From Aquitalea denitrificans (GTDB lineage Bacteria > Pseudomonadota > Gammaproteobacteria > Burkholderiales > Chromobacteriaceae), in assembly GCF_009856625.1 (NCBI RefSeq), contig NZ_CP047241.1:620001-684000 (forward strand): 64,000 nt of DNA. The letters run 5' to 3'. Of the stretch, positions 34,322 through 41,578 are shown in pieces. Every line of letters begins with the position of its first letter. Position 1 is the first letter of the stretch. The notes under the pieces are model-generated. The model made no database searches and was not told the origin of the DNA. It saw only the letters and a program-made list of their open reading frames with translations. A program made the position numbers and the translations under genes.

Positions 34322-34362
34322 AAAACAAAACCCGGATCCGCCTTGTCGGCAGCCTCCGGGTT
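34322..34362 (-). terminator. Attenuator terminator before trpS
   Basis: On the minus strand AACCCGGA and TCCGGGTT pair (8 bp), enclosing an inner GCC/GGC stem, and are followed by TTGTTTTG. It ends 58 bases before the trpS start codon and 28 bases after the leader-peptide stop, so it can only act on the leader transcript. Confidence 0.8.
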
Positions 34363-34390
34363 GTATGCGTGCGCAGTCGCCGGTGCTACC

Positions 34391-34444
34391 TCAGAAGAGG
34401 CGCCACCACCAGTTGAAGGATGCGAATGCGATACGGGAGTTCAT
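34391..34444 (-). CDS. Tryptophan-rich leader peptide of trpS
   Basis: A 17-codon ORF reading MNSRIAFASFNWWWRLF and then TGA. Three consecutive Trp codons (TGG TGG TGG) near the end, followed by a short spacer and a terminator hairpin with a T-run just ahead of trpS, are the layout of a ribosome-mediated attenuation leader such as trpL. Stalling at the Trp codons when charged tRNA(Trp) is scarce would free downstream RNA to form an antiterminator. A hairpin that covers the last Trp codons (GGTG...CACC enclosing CCTC-TTCT-GAGG) is a candidate 1:2 stem. No clear Shine-Dalgarno is seen before the ATG. Confidence 0.75.
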   Translation of the reverse strand: MNSRIAFASFNWWWRLF

Positions 34445-34451
34445 GTTTTCT

Positions 34452-34481
34452 ATCACACCACGGCGCAGCGGCAGGCGTCAA
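34452..34481 (-). promoter_or_regulatory. Possible promoter of the trpS leader
   Basis: On the minus strand TTGACG (34481-34476) and TGTGAT (34457-34452) are 18 bases apart. If used, transcription would start almost at the leader ATG, implying a nearly leaderless leader peptide. The -10 match is modest. Confidence 0.35.
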
Positions 34482-34548
34482 GCATCAAGCGCAATACGTG
34501 GTGTGTGGCCACAAGGGCGCTGCAGGTTTTTGATCTGCGACTTTCAGG

Positions 34549-34602
34549 GCGGCTCACAAAACGGGGTAGTGTCTCTGGGGCCGAAGCAACAGGGGTTTTG
34601 TG
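34549..34602. repeat. Degenerate, internally deleted copy of the 110-bp inverted-repeat element
   Basis: GCGGCTCACAAAA (34549-34561) followed about 35 bases later by GGGGTTTTGTG reproduces the left arm and the inner part of the right arm of the element at 34614-34723; the outer right arm has diverged after TTTTGTG. It lies directly beside the full copy. Confidence 0.55.
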
Positions 34603-34613
34603 CAAATGACTGG

Positions 34614-34723
34614 AGCGGCTCACAAAATAGCGTAGCGTCCCTGGGGCAAGGCTCGCCGACGTGGACAGCACACGGGGTACGGCAAGGAGGCGCAACGCAG
34701 CACCAGGGGTTTTGTGAGCCGCT
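34614..34723. repeat. 110-bp MITE/REP-like element with 14-bp terminal inverted repeats, copy 1
   Basis: Begins AGCGGCTCACAAAA and ends with its exact reverse complement TTTTGTGAGCCGCT. The inside contains ATAGCGTAGC, a GCC-ACG-GACAG stretch and GTACGGCAAGG-GCGCAAC, all found again in the same order in the reversed copy at 49429-49532. There is no ORF inside. It lies 7 bases before the end of ppsR, in the gap between the convergent-ended ppsR and the trpS promoter region. Confidence 0.75.
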
Positions 34724-34729
34724 TGTGTC

Positions 34730-35551
34730 TTAGAAACGACGGGTCAGCGTGGCCTTGTGCATGATGGTGGTGGCAATTTCCTCGATCGACTTGTGCGTGG
34801 TGCTGATGAAAGGCACACCGTGGAAGCGGAACATTGACTCGGCCTCGTTCACCTCGAAGTGGCAGTTGTCCAGGCTGGCGTACTTGGAATCCGGACGCCG
34901 CTCCTGGCGGATGTGGTGCAGGCGGGCCGGGTCGATGGTCAGGCCGAACATCTTGTTGCGATAGGGCAGCAGCATCTTGGGCAGGGTGGGGCTGTCCAGG
35001 TCTTCCGGGGTGAGCGGATAGTTGGCCGCCTTGATGCCGTATTGCAGCGCCAGGTACAGGCAGGTTGGCGTCTTGCCGGAACGCGACACCCCCACCAGGA
35101 TGACATCGGCTTCGGCCAGATCTTTCAGCTTCACGCCGTCATCGTGGTTGAGCGAGAAGTTAACCGCCTCGATGCGGTGGTCGTATTTTTCCTCGCTGCC
35201 CACGCCATGGGCCTTGCCCAGCGTCAACGAGGCCTTCTGACCCAGCTCCGCTTCCAGTTCTCCGATAAAAGTGTCGAAGAAGTCCATCACCAGCGCATTG
35301 TCGATATGCAGCACTTCGCGCACCTCCGGATTGACGATGCTGGTGAACACCAAGGGCTTGAGGTCGTCGGCTTCGGCCACTGCGCGGATATGGTGGGCCA
35401 CCACCTGGGCCTTTTCCACCGTATCGATGAAGGGGATGGCTTCGCGCTTGAAATCCAGCGTGTCGAACTGGGTCAGCAGGGTATTGCCCAGCGATTCGGC
35501 AGTGATGCCGGTGCGGTCAGAAATGAAAAAGGCGGAGCGGCGGTGTGGCAT
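34730..35551 (-). CDS. ppsR: Phosphoenolpyruvate synthase regulatory protein (DUF299 kinase/pyrophosphorylase)
   Basis: A 273-residue bifunctional enzyme that inactivates PEP synthase by ADP-dependent threonine phosphorylation and reactivates it by Pi-dependent dephosphorylation. The N-terminus SAFFISDRTGITAESLGNTL and the P-loop GVSRSGKTPTCLYLA (about residue 150) are diagnostic, as is YAS-like SKYASLDNCHFEVNEAE. The start at 35551 gives the family N-terminus MPHRRSAFFIS with AGGTG upstream. It is divergent from its target gene ppsA. Confidence 0.94.
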   Translation of the reverse strand: MPHRRSAFFISDRTGITAESLGNTLLTQFDTLDFKREAIPFIDTVEKAQVVAHHIRAVAEADDLKPLVFTSIVNPEVREVLHIDNALVMDFFDTFIGELEAELGQKASLTLGKAHGVGSEEKYDHRIEAVNFSLNHDDGVKLKDLAEADVILVGVSRSGKTPTCLYLALQYGIKAANYPLTPEDLDSPTLPKMLLPYRNKMFGLTIDPARLHHIRQERRPDSKYASLDNCHFEVNEAESMFRFHGVPFISTTHKSIEEIATTIMHKATLTRRF

Positions 35552-35884
35552 GGATGCACCTGTTTCGGAAGCAATGGGGAAAATGTTGCAGCAGATTATA
35601 CCCTCGGCTGCCCTGCGTACGGCAGCCGGGTGTAGTTGACGGGGGATTTGCCACGAATTGGCCATGATCCGCCCCTGCCGTGGCTTTTGTTGTAGTTGCC
35701 ACACTACATTGCAGTCACAAATCTGCAAAGAAACGCCCCTGTATCGACCATTCCTGGGCGCAGTTTGCATTGATATGGGGCAAACCCTTGCGTTGTGCGC
35801 CGCAAAATGGGCTACGCAAATGCAGTGGTATTCGGCTAGAATGCGGGTTTTCTATCCGTCCAATCCAATACAGGAAGTGAAGTG
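35552..35884. other. Divergent promoter region of ppsR and ppsA
   Basis: About 330 bases. TAGAAT at 35837-35842 is a plausible -10 for ppsA, but no good -35 stands 17 bases before it. GTAGTTGCCACACTACATTGCA (around 35693) contains a GTAGT/ACTAC inverted repeat. No known operator was identified. Confidence 0.4.
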
Positions 35885-38272
35885 ATGGCAGAGAACTACG
35901 TCATCTGGTTCGAGAAGCTGCGCATGACTGACGTTGAACAGGTAGGCGGCAAGAATGCCTCCCTGGGCGAAATGATCAGTCAATTGGCAGGCTCGGGCGT
36001 CCGAGTCCCCGGTGGTTTCGCCACTACCGCGGATGCCTACCGTGATTTCCTCCAGCACAATGGCCTGGCCGACAAGATCAGCGCCGCGCTGTCCAAACTG
36101 GACATCGACGACGTGACCGAGCTTGCTCGTGTCGGCAAGGAAATCCGCCAGTGGATCATCGACACACCTTTCCCGGCCAAGCTTGATGAAGATATCAAGA
36201 CTGCCTGGGACAAGATGGTCGCCGACTCCGGTGGTGCAGATATTTCCGTAGCAGTCCGTTCTTCTGCAACCGCAGAAGACCTTCCCGATGCCTCGTTCGC
36301 AGGCCAGCAAGAAACCTTTCTGAACATTCGTGGCCTTGAAAACGTCAAGGATGCCATGAAGCATGTTTTTGCTTCCCTGTACAACGACCGCGCCATTTCC
36401 TACCGCGTACACAAAGGCTTTGCCCACGATGTTGTGGCCCTGTCCGCCGGTGTACAGCGCATGGTGCGTTCCGACACGGGTGCTGCCGGTGTGATGTTCA
36501 CCATCGACACCGAATCCGGCTTTGAAGACGTGGTGTTCATCACCGCTTCCTATGGCTTGGGCGAAACCGTGGTGCAAGGTGCGGTCAACCCTGACGAATT
36601 CTACGTACACAAGCCGACCCTGAAGGCAGGTCGTCCGGCTGTGCTGCGCAAGAACATGGGTTCCAAGCTGATCAAGATGGAATTCACCGATGCATCCCAG
36701 GCTGGCCGTTCGGTCAAGACCGTGGATGTGCCGGCAGAACTGCGCAAGCAATTCTCCATCACCGACGCCGAAGTGGCCGAGCTGGCTGAATACGCGCTGA
36801 TCATCGAAAAACATTATGGCCGCCCGATGGACATCGAGTGGGGCCGTGATGGTGGCGATGGCAAGCTGTACATCCTGCAAGCCCGTCCGGAAACCGTGAA
36901 GTCGCAGGAAGACCGCAAGGACACCCTGCGCCGCTACCGCCTGAACAACAAGTCCGCCGTGTTGTGCGAAGGTCGCGCCATTGGTCAGAAAATTGGCCAG
37001 GGCACCGTGCGCACCATCAAGGATGCGTCCGAGATGGACCGCGTGAAGCCGGGTGACGTGCTGGTGACCGACATGACCGATCCGGACTGGGAACCGGTGA
37101 TGAAGCGTGCCGCCGCCATCGTGACCAACCGTGGTGGTCGTACCTGTCACGCGGCGATTATCGCCCGCGAACTGGGTATCCCGGCCGTGGTAGGTTGTGG
37201 CGACGCCACCGACATCCTGCGTGAAGGCATGCAGGTGACCGTATCCTGCGCCGAAGGCGATACCGGCAACATCTACGATGGCCTGCTGGACGTTGAAATC
37301 ATCGACCTCGAGCTGGACAAGATGCCGGCTGCTCCGGTCAAGATCATGATGAACGTGGGTAACCCGGAACTGGCCTTCGACTTCGCGCAGCTGCCGAACG
37401 AAGGTGTTGGTCTGGCGCGCATGGAGTTCGTGATCAACCGTCAGATCGGTATTCACCCCAAAGCCCTGCTGGAATTCGACACCCTGCCGGCCGACCTGAA
37501 GGCGACCATCAGCGATCGCATTTCCGGCTACGCCAGCCCGGTTGACTTCTACGTGGACAAGATTGCCGAGGGTGTTGCTACCCTGGCCGCAGCCTTCACC
37601 CCGAAAAAGGTCATCGTGCGCATGTCCGACTTTAAGTCGAACGAGTACGCCAACCTGATCGGCGGTCAGCTGTACGAACCGCATGAAGAAAACCCGATGA
37701 TCGGTTTCCGTGGTGCAGCGCGCTATGTGGCTGAATCCTTCCGTGACTGTTTCGACCTGGAATGCCGCGCCATCAAGAAGGTGCGCGACGAGATGGGTCT
37801 GGTCAACGTGGAAGTGATGATCCCGTTCGTCCGTACCCTGGCTGAAGCCGAGAAGGTTGTTGAGATCCTGGCTGCCAATGGTCTGAAGCGTGGCGAAAAC
37901 GGCCTGCGTCTGATCATGATGTGCGAACTGCCGACCAACGCTGTGCTGGCCGACAAGTTCCTGCAGTTCTTCGACGGCTTCTCCATCGGTTCCAACGACA
38001 TGACCCAGCTCACCCTGGGCGTGGACCGCGACTCCGGTGGCCCGATTGCCGCTACCTTCGACGAGCGTAACGAAGCCGTGAAAGCCATGCTGCACATGGC
38101 GATCCAGGCTTGCCGCAAGGCCGACAAGTATGTCGGCATCTGCGGTCAGGGCCCGTCGGATCATCCGGACTTTGCCAAGTGGCTGGTGGAAGAGGGTATC
38201 GAAACCGTGTCCCTCAACCCGGACACTGTGGTGGAAACCTGGCTGTACCTGGCTCGCGAACTGAACGCCTAA
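35885..38272 (+). CDS. ppsA: Phosphoenolpyruvate synthase
   Basis: A 795-residue enzyme that converts pyruvate, ATP and water to PEP, AMP and phosphate for gluconeogenesis. Order: N-terminal ATP-grasp domain (VGGKNASLGEMI, AVRSSATAEDLPDASFAGQQETFLN), the central phosphohistidine domain with catalytic His in GGRTCHAAIIARELGIPAVVG (about residue 420), and the C-terminal PEP/pyruvate TIM barrel (GLARMEFVI, SDFKSNEYANLIGG, SIGSNDMTQLTLGVDRDSG, ICGQGPSDHP). The ATG at 35885 is preferred over the GTG three bases earlier. Target of PpsR, encoded divergently. Confidence 0.96.
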   Translation: MAENYVIWFEKLRMTDVEQVGGKNASLGEMISQLAGSGVRVPGGFATTADAYRDFLQHNGLADKISAALSKLDIDDVTELARVGKEIRQWIIDTPFPAKLDEDIKTAWDKMVADSGGADISVAVRSSATAEDLPDASFAGQQETFLNIRGLENVKDAMKHVFASLYNDRAISYRVHKGFAHDVVALSAGVQRMVRSDTGAAGVMFTIDTESGFEDVVFITASYGLGETVVQGAVNPDEFYVHKPTLKAGRPAVLRKNMGSKLIKMEFTDASQAGRSVKTVDVPAELRKQFSITDAEVAELAEYALIIEKHYGRPMDIEWGRDGGDGKLYILQARPETVKSQEDRKDTLRRYRLNNKSAVLCEGRAIGQKIGQGTVRTIKDASEMDRVKPGDVLVTDMTDPDWEPVMKRAAAIVTNRGGRTCHAAIIARELGIPAVVGCGDATDILREGMQVTVSCAEGDTGNIYDGLLDVEIIDLELDKMPAAPVKIMMNVGNPELAFDFAQLPNEGVGLARMEFVINRQIGIHPKALLEFDTLPADLKATISDRISGYASPVDFYVDKIAEGVATLAAAFTPKKVIVRMSDFKSNEYANLIGGQLYEPHEENPMIGFRGAARYVAESFRDCFDLECRAIKKVRDEMGLVNVEVMIPFVRTLAEAEKVVEILAANGLKRGENGLRLIMMCELPTNAVLADKFLQFFDGFSIGSNDMTQLTLGVDRDSGGPIAATFDERNEAVKAMLHMAIQACRKADKYVGICGQGPSDHPDFAKWLVEEGIETVSLNPDTVVETWLYLARELNA

Positions 38273-38295
38273 GCCTGCATCTGCCGGCTAGACAG

Positions 38296-38323
38296 AAACC
38301 GCCCTTTCGGGGGCGGTTTTTTT
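38296..38323 (+). terminator. Terminator after ppsA
   Basis: AAACCGCC and GGCGGTTT form a stem around a CTTTCGGG loop, followed by a T-run, 24 bases after the ppsA stop. Confidence 0.88.
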
Positions 38324-38348
38324 ATGGCTGCGCTGTGGGACCACCAAA

Positions 38349-38378
38349 CCAAAAGCCGCTTGTTGCAGCGGCTTTTGG
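38349..38378 (-). terminator. Hairpin after ubiF
   Basis: CCAAAAGCCGCT and AGCGGCTTTTGG form a perfect 12-bp stem with a 6-base loop just beyond the ubiF stop. On the minus strand it is followed by TTTGG, a short T-run, so it is a probable ubiF terminator. Confidence 0.65.
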
Positions 38379-38399
38379 TCAGGTAATCAGCTGCGGGTC

Positions 38400-39581
38400 T
38401 TAGCGCGGCAAGCCCAGCGCGTAGCGGATGACTTCACGTTTGAGCGGGCCGGCCTTGTCGGCCAGTTTCAGCCCCAGCTTGCGGGCGGCCTTTAGTGGAC
38501 CGATGTTGTTGGCGAAACCGAAGCAGAAGGCGTCCATGCCGGTTTGCATGGCCAGATTGGCCGGTTTGCGGCGTCGTTCGTAGGCTTTGAGCACACTGAT
38601 ATCGGCAAAGTCACGGCCTTCGCTGACGGCGCGGCTGATGATGTCGGCCAGCTCAGCCACATCCTGAAAGCCGAGGTTGACCCCTTGACCGGCCAGCGGG
38701 TGAATGGTGTGGGCGGCGTCACCGGCCAGCACCACGCCATCCTTGGCATACGTTGCCGCATGGCGACGGGTGAGGGCGAAGGAGCCACGCGCCAGCAGCT
38801 GGCGGATGCCGCCCAGTTTTTGTGGGAAGGTGGCGCTGAAGGCGGAAACCAGTTCTTCGTCGCTCAGTGCCAGCAGGCGCTTTACCTCGGTGGGCGTGTT
38901 GTACCACACCAGTGAGGCATGCGAGCCGGTGAGCGGCAGGAAGGCTTGCGGGCCGGTGGCGGTAAAGCGTTGCCAGGTGATGTCCTGCTGGCCGTATTCC
39001 ATTTCGCAGCTGGCCACCAGCGCATGCATGGGGTAATCCCAGCTGGTAATGCCGATGCCAGCGGCGTCGCGCACCTGGGAGCGGGCACCGTCGGCGGCCA
39101 CCAGCAGGCGGGCTACCAGTACGGTGCCGTCTTCCAGCGTGACGCGGGATGCCTTGGGTGAGTAGACAATGCTGGCAATGCGTGCCGGGCAGATATAGCG
39201 GATGTCGTCTTTCTCTTGCAGGCAGGCGGTGGTGGCCAGCTGCACGATGCGATTTTCCACAATGTGGCCCAATGCGTCCACACCGGCTTCGGCAGCATCA
39301 AACAGGGTGCCATTGCGCTCCTTGTCTTCCCATACCTGCATGCGGCGGTAAGGCGCGGCGCGCATGGCCATGATGCGCTGCCATGCGCCAATGCCGTCCA
39401 GCAGGCTGGCCGAGGCCGGGCTGATAGCCGAGACGCGCAGGTCGGGTGGCTGTGCCGGGTCGAACGCGGGGGGAGCGGTCTGCTCCAGTACGGCCAGTTT
39501 CAGGCCTTTGCCACTGAGTGCGCAGGCCAGGGCGCTGCCCACCATGCCCCCGCCGACGATCAAGGTATCCAGATGTTCCAT
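38400..39581 (-). CDS. ubiF: UbiF-like ubiquinone biosynthesis FAD monooxygenase
   Basis: A 393-residue UbiH/UbiF/COQ6-family hydroxylase. FAD motif IVGGGMVGSALA (about residues 7-18), DG motif VAADGARSQVR and the second FAD motif GDAAHTIHPLAGQGVNLG (about 280). Several stretches follow E. coli UbiF rather than UbiH or UbiI (recalled): VSAISPASASLL, MRAAPYRRMQVW, VENRIVQ, WQRFTATGPQAFLPL, SLVWYNTP and the LKREVIRYALGL end. UbiF hydroxylates C6 of 2-octaprenyl-3-methyl-6-methoxybenzoquinol. Start at 39581 is set by GAGGG upstream. Monocistronic. Confidence 0.85.
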   Translation of the reverse strand: MEHLDTLIVGGGMVGSALACALSGKGLKLAVLEQTAPPAFDPAQPPDLRVSAISPASASLLDGIGAWQRIMAMRAAPYRRMQVWEDKERNGTLFDAAEAGVDALGHIVENRIVQLATTACLQEKDDIRYICPARIASIVYSPKASRVTLEDGTVLVARLLVAADGARSQVRDAAGIGITSWDYPMHALVASCEMEYGQQDITWQRFTATGPQAFLPLTGSHASLVWYNTPTEVKRLLALSDEELVSAFSATFPQKLGGIRQLLARGSFALTRRHAATYAKDGVVLAGDAAHTIHPLAGQGVNLGFQDVAELADIISRAVSEGRDFADISVLKAYERRRKPANLAMQTGMDAFCFGFANNIGPLKAARKLGLKLADKAGPLKREVIRYALGLPR

Positions 39582-39708
39582 TGCTGCCCTCATGCGGCGC
39601 ACTGCGCCTGATTCTCGATTGCTTTTCTGACGCGCGATTGTGGCAAAAGCCGGTCGCAGCTGCTTTGGTCTGGATCAAGGGTCTGGCCGGGGCCGCGTGC
39701 TGGCCGTG

Positions 39709-40647
39709 TCAGGCTTTTTCACCGGAATATAGCGGCCGCTCTTCCAGCACGGCGCGCAGGCGCGGGGTGACGTGCTGGATGAAGGCTTCATATTTTTTCG
39801 GCAAGGGCTGGCGGTAGGGAAATACCAGATACACCGGCCAGCTGCCGCCTTGCCAGCCCGGCAGTACGCGTACCAGATGCCCGCTTTCCAGATAATGGCT
39901 GGCCACATAGTGCGGCAGCAGGGCCACGCCGTGGCCGGCAATCAGGCCGGAGATCAGCGAGGCGTACTGGTCGCATACCAGCATGGGGCGGGTGGTGATG
40001 GATTTGAGTTCCCCGTCTTTTTCCAGTCGCCATTCACGGCCATATACATGGTGGCTGTTGAGCAGGATGCGGTGGCGACACAGGTCATCCGGACTATTCA
40101 GCGGTGGAGCCTTGGCCAGATAGTCCGGCGAGGCGTAGGGTGCTTCCCAGACAAAGCCCAGTGGTTTGGCCACCAGCCGGTCGTCATGCACATTGCGCGA
40201 GCGGATGCAGAAGTCCACGCCGTCGTTGATGGGGTCTTGCAGACGGTTTTCCGCGCGTAGCTCCAGCTCCAGGCCGGGGTGGCAGGCGGCCAGCTCGGAC
40301 AGCATGGGCGCCAGCAGGTATTGGGCGAAGGAGGCGGTGGCGCTGATGCGCAGCGGGCCTTCGATCAGTCCCTGCGCCTCTTCGATATCCGGCCCCACTT
40401 TTTCCAGCATCTCGCGCAACTGGCGGGCGTGTTCGGCCAGACGACGACCGGTTTCGGTCAGCGCCACGCGGCGGGTATTGCGCAATACCAGTACCGTGCC
40501 CAGCTGTTGTTCCAGCTCCTTTACCAACTGGCTGATCCGGCTTTTGGCACAGCCGATGTCATCGGCGGCGGCGGTAAAGCTACCTTTTCGGGCCAGCGCA
40601 TCAAAAGCCAGCAGGGCATCGGGCGTAGGGGTGCTACTTGTTTTCAT
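39709..40647 (-). CDS. LysR family transcriptional regulator
   Basis: A 312-residue LTTR: N-terminal helix-turn-helix at about residues 10-70 (ALLAFDALARKGSFTAAADD, RISQLVKELEQQLG, RVALTETGRRL) and a periplasmic-binding-like effector domain (about 95-300). It resembles the CrgA/AaeR-type group in its PLRISATASFAQYLLAPML transition. The start at 40647 gives the family N-terminus; the longer ORF runs into AT-rich promoter DNA. It is divergent from an SDR gene, and the shared region holds strong inverted repeats (40769-40825), so the SDR is the likely target. Confidence 0.87.
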   Translation of the reverse strand: MKTSSTPTPDALLAFDALARKGSFTAAADDIGCAKSRISQLVKELEQQLGTVLVLRNTRRVALTETGRRLAEHARQLREMLEKVGPDIEEAQGLIEGPLRISATASFAQYLLAPMLSELAACHPGLELELRAENRLQDPINDGVDFCIRSRNVHDDRLVAKPLGFVWEAPYASPDYLAKAPPLNSPDDLCRHRILLNSHHVYGREWRLEKDGELKSITTRPMLVCDQYASLISGLIAGHGVALLPHYVASHYLESGHLVRVLPGWQGGSWPVYLVFPYRQPLPKKYEAFIQHVTPRLRAVLEERPLYSGEKA

Positions 40648-40768
40648 GGCAGAACAGTGTGTGGGAAGGGCTAGGTATTTGACGGTATTTTTCACGATAT
40701 TAGCATAGGGATGGCCCTGTTTTTTGAACAGTGCCAAGAATTTTCCCAGTGAGCTGTCTCGGAGGCGT

Positions 40769-40825
40769 GATTATCCTGAATTGTTTTAAATGTTGAACAT
40801 TGAAGTCTTTTTTTCAGGATTAATC
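40769..40825. promoter_or_regulatory. Nested inverted repeats between LysR and SDR genes
   Basis: GATTATCCTGAA (40769-40780) is mirrored by TTCAGGATTAATC (40813-40825, one extra base), and between them lies the perfect palindrome AATGTT-G-AACATT (40789-40801). The AT-rich setting and symmetry fit LysR recognition and activation sites in the divergent promoter. Confidence 0.5.
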
Positions 40826-40896
40826 AGTTAATTCGCCCTGTGTATGATTGATTGGCATGTTTTTTTGAACGATTGTCAATCATGAAAGGCAAGGCA

Positions 40897-41508
40897 ATGA
40901 AAGTATTGGTTATTGGTGGACGCGGTGTTATCGGGAGTGCTGTGGTGGCGCTGTTGTCCGCGCAGCATGAGGTGTTGGTGGGTGGGCGTAATGGTGGTGA
41001 GGTGCGAGTGGACATGACCGACCCGGCCAGTATCGAGGCGATGTACCAGGCGCATCCTGATCTGGATGCCGTGGTGGTGACCGCCGGCCACGTGCCGTTC
41101 AAGCCCTTGCAACAGCTGAGCGAGGCGGATTGGCAGTCAGGCTTGCATGACAAGTTGATGGGGCAGGTGCGGCTGGTGCAGATCGGGGCGCGCCATCTAC
41201 GGCCGGGAGCGGTATTCGTGCTGACTTCCGGCCTGCTGGAGCGTGAGCATATCCTTGGCGGCAGTTGCGCTAGCGTGGTCAATGCCGGCCTGGCTGCCTT
41301 TGTGCGCTCCGCGGCACAGGAATTGTGGGGACAGGCGCGGGTGAATCTGGTCAGCCCCGGCGTGGTGGCGGGGGATGAACGCGGTGCCGAGGCTTTTGCC
41401 GGTTTCACGTCAATAAGCCGCGAGCAGCTTGCACAGCGTTATCTGCGCGCCCTGAGTCAGCCCTTGACTGGCAAAGTGCTGGAAGCCTTTGCCGAAGTAA
41501 CGCGCTAG
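40897..41508 (+). CDS. Short SDR-fold protein lacking the YxxxK motif
   Basis: A 203-residue Rossmann protein. Cofactor motif VIGGRGVIGSAV (about residues 4-15), then a VVVTAGHVPFKPL strand (NxAG equivalent, about 66) and a VLTSGLLERE strand. Where classical SDRs have Tyr-x3-Lys, this protein has GGSCASVVNAGLAAFVRSAA, so the catalytic Tyr and Lys are missing, as in a known short-SDR subgroup. It may be a non-classical reductase or a binding protein. The ATG at 40897 has AAGG 5 bases upstream; an ATG at 40882 is possible. Divergent from the LysR gene and followed by a terminator. Confidence 0.75.
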   Translation: MKVLVIGGRGVIGSAVVALLSAQHEVLVGGRNGGEVRVDMTDPASIEAMYQAHPDLDAVVVTAGHVPFKPLQQLSEADWQSGLHDKLMGQVRLVQIGARHLRPGAVFVLTSGLLEREHILGGSCASVVNAGLAAFVRSAAQELWGQARVNLVSPGVVAGDERGAEAFAGFTSISREQLAQRYLRALSQPLTGKVLEAFAEVTR

Positions 41509-41531
41509 AGCCGGATATGGGAGAATGACCG

Positions 41532-41560
41532 CCGCCGGTGATGGTCGCCGGCGGTTTTTC
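41532..41560 (+). terminator. Terminator after the SDR gene
   Basis: CCGCCGG and CCGGCGG pair around a 9-base loop and are followed by TTTTTC. It lies 23 bases after the SDR stop and argues against the upstream start of the following EamA gene. Confidence 0.7.
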
Positions 41561-41578
41561 TTTTGCAATGGATTGCTC

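Noticed and set aside
34343..34733. Two overlapping rightward open frames of 88 and 122 codons upstream of trpS
   Set aside because: They run antisense through the trpS leader, promoter and the repeats, and have no ribosome site or family likeness.
35852..38164. A 770-codon open frame on the minus strand opposite ppsA
   Set aside because: It is the shadow of a strongly conserved PpsA in a GC-rich genome; it has no ribosome site and reads as a His/Gly/Val-rich sequence without domains.
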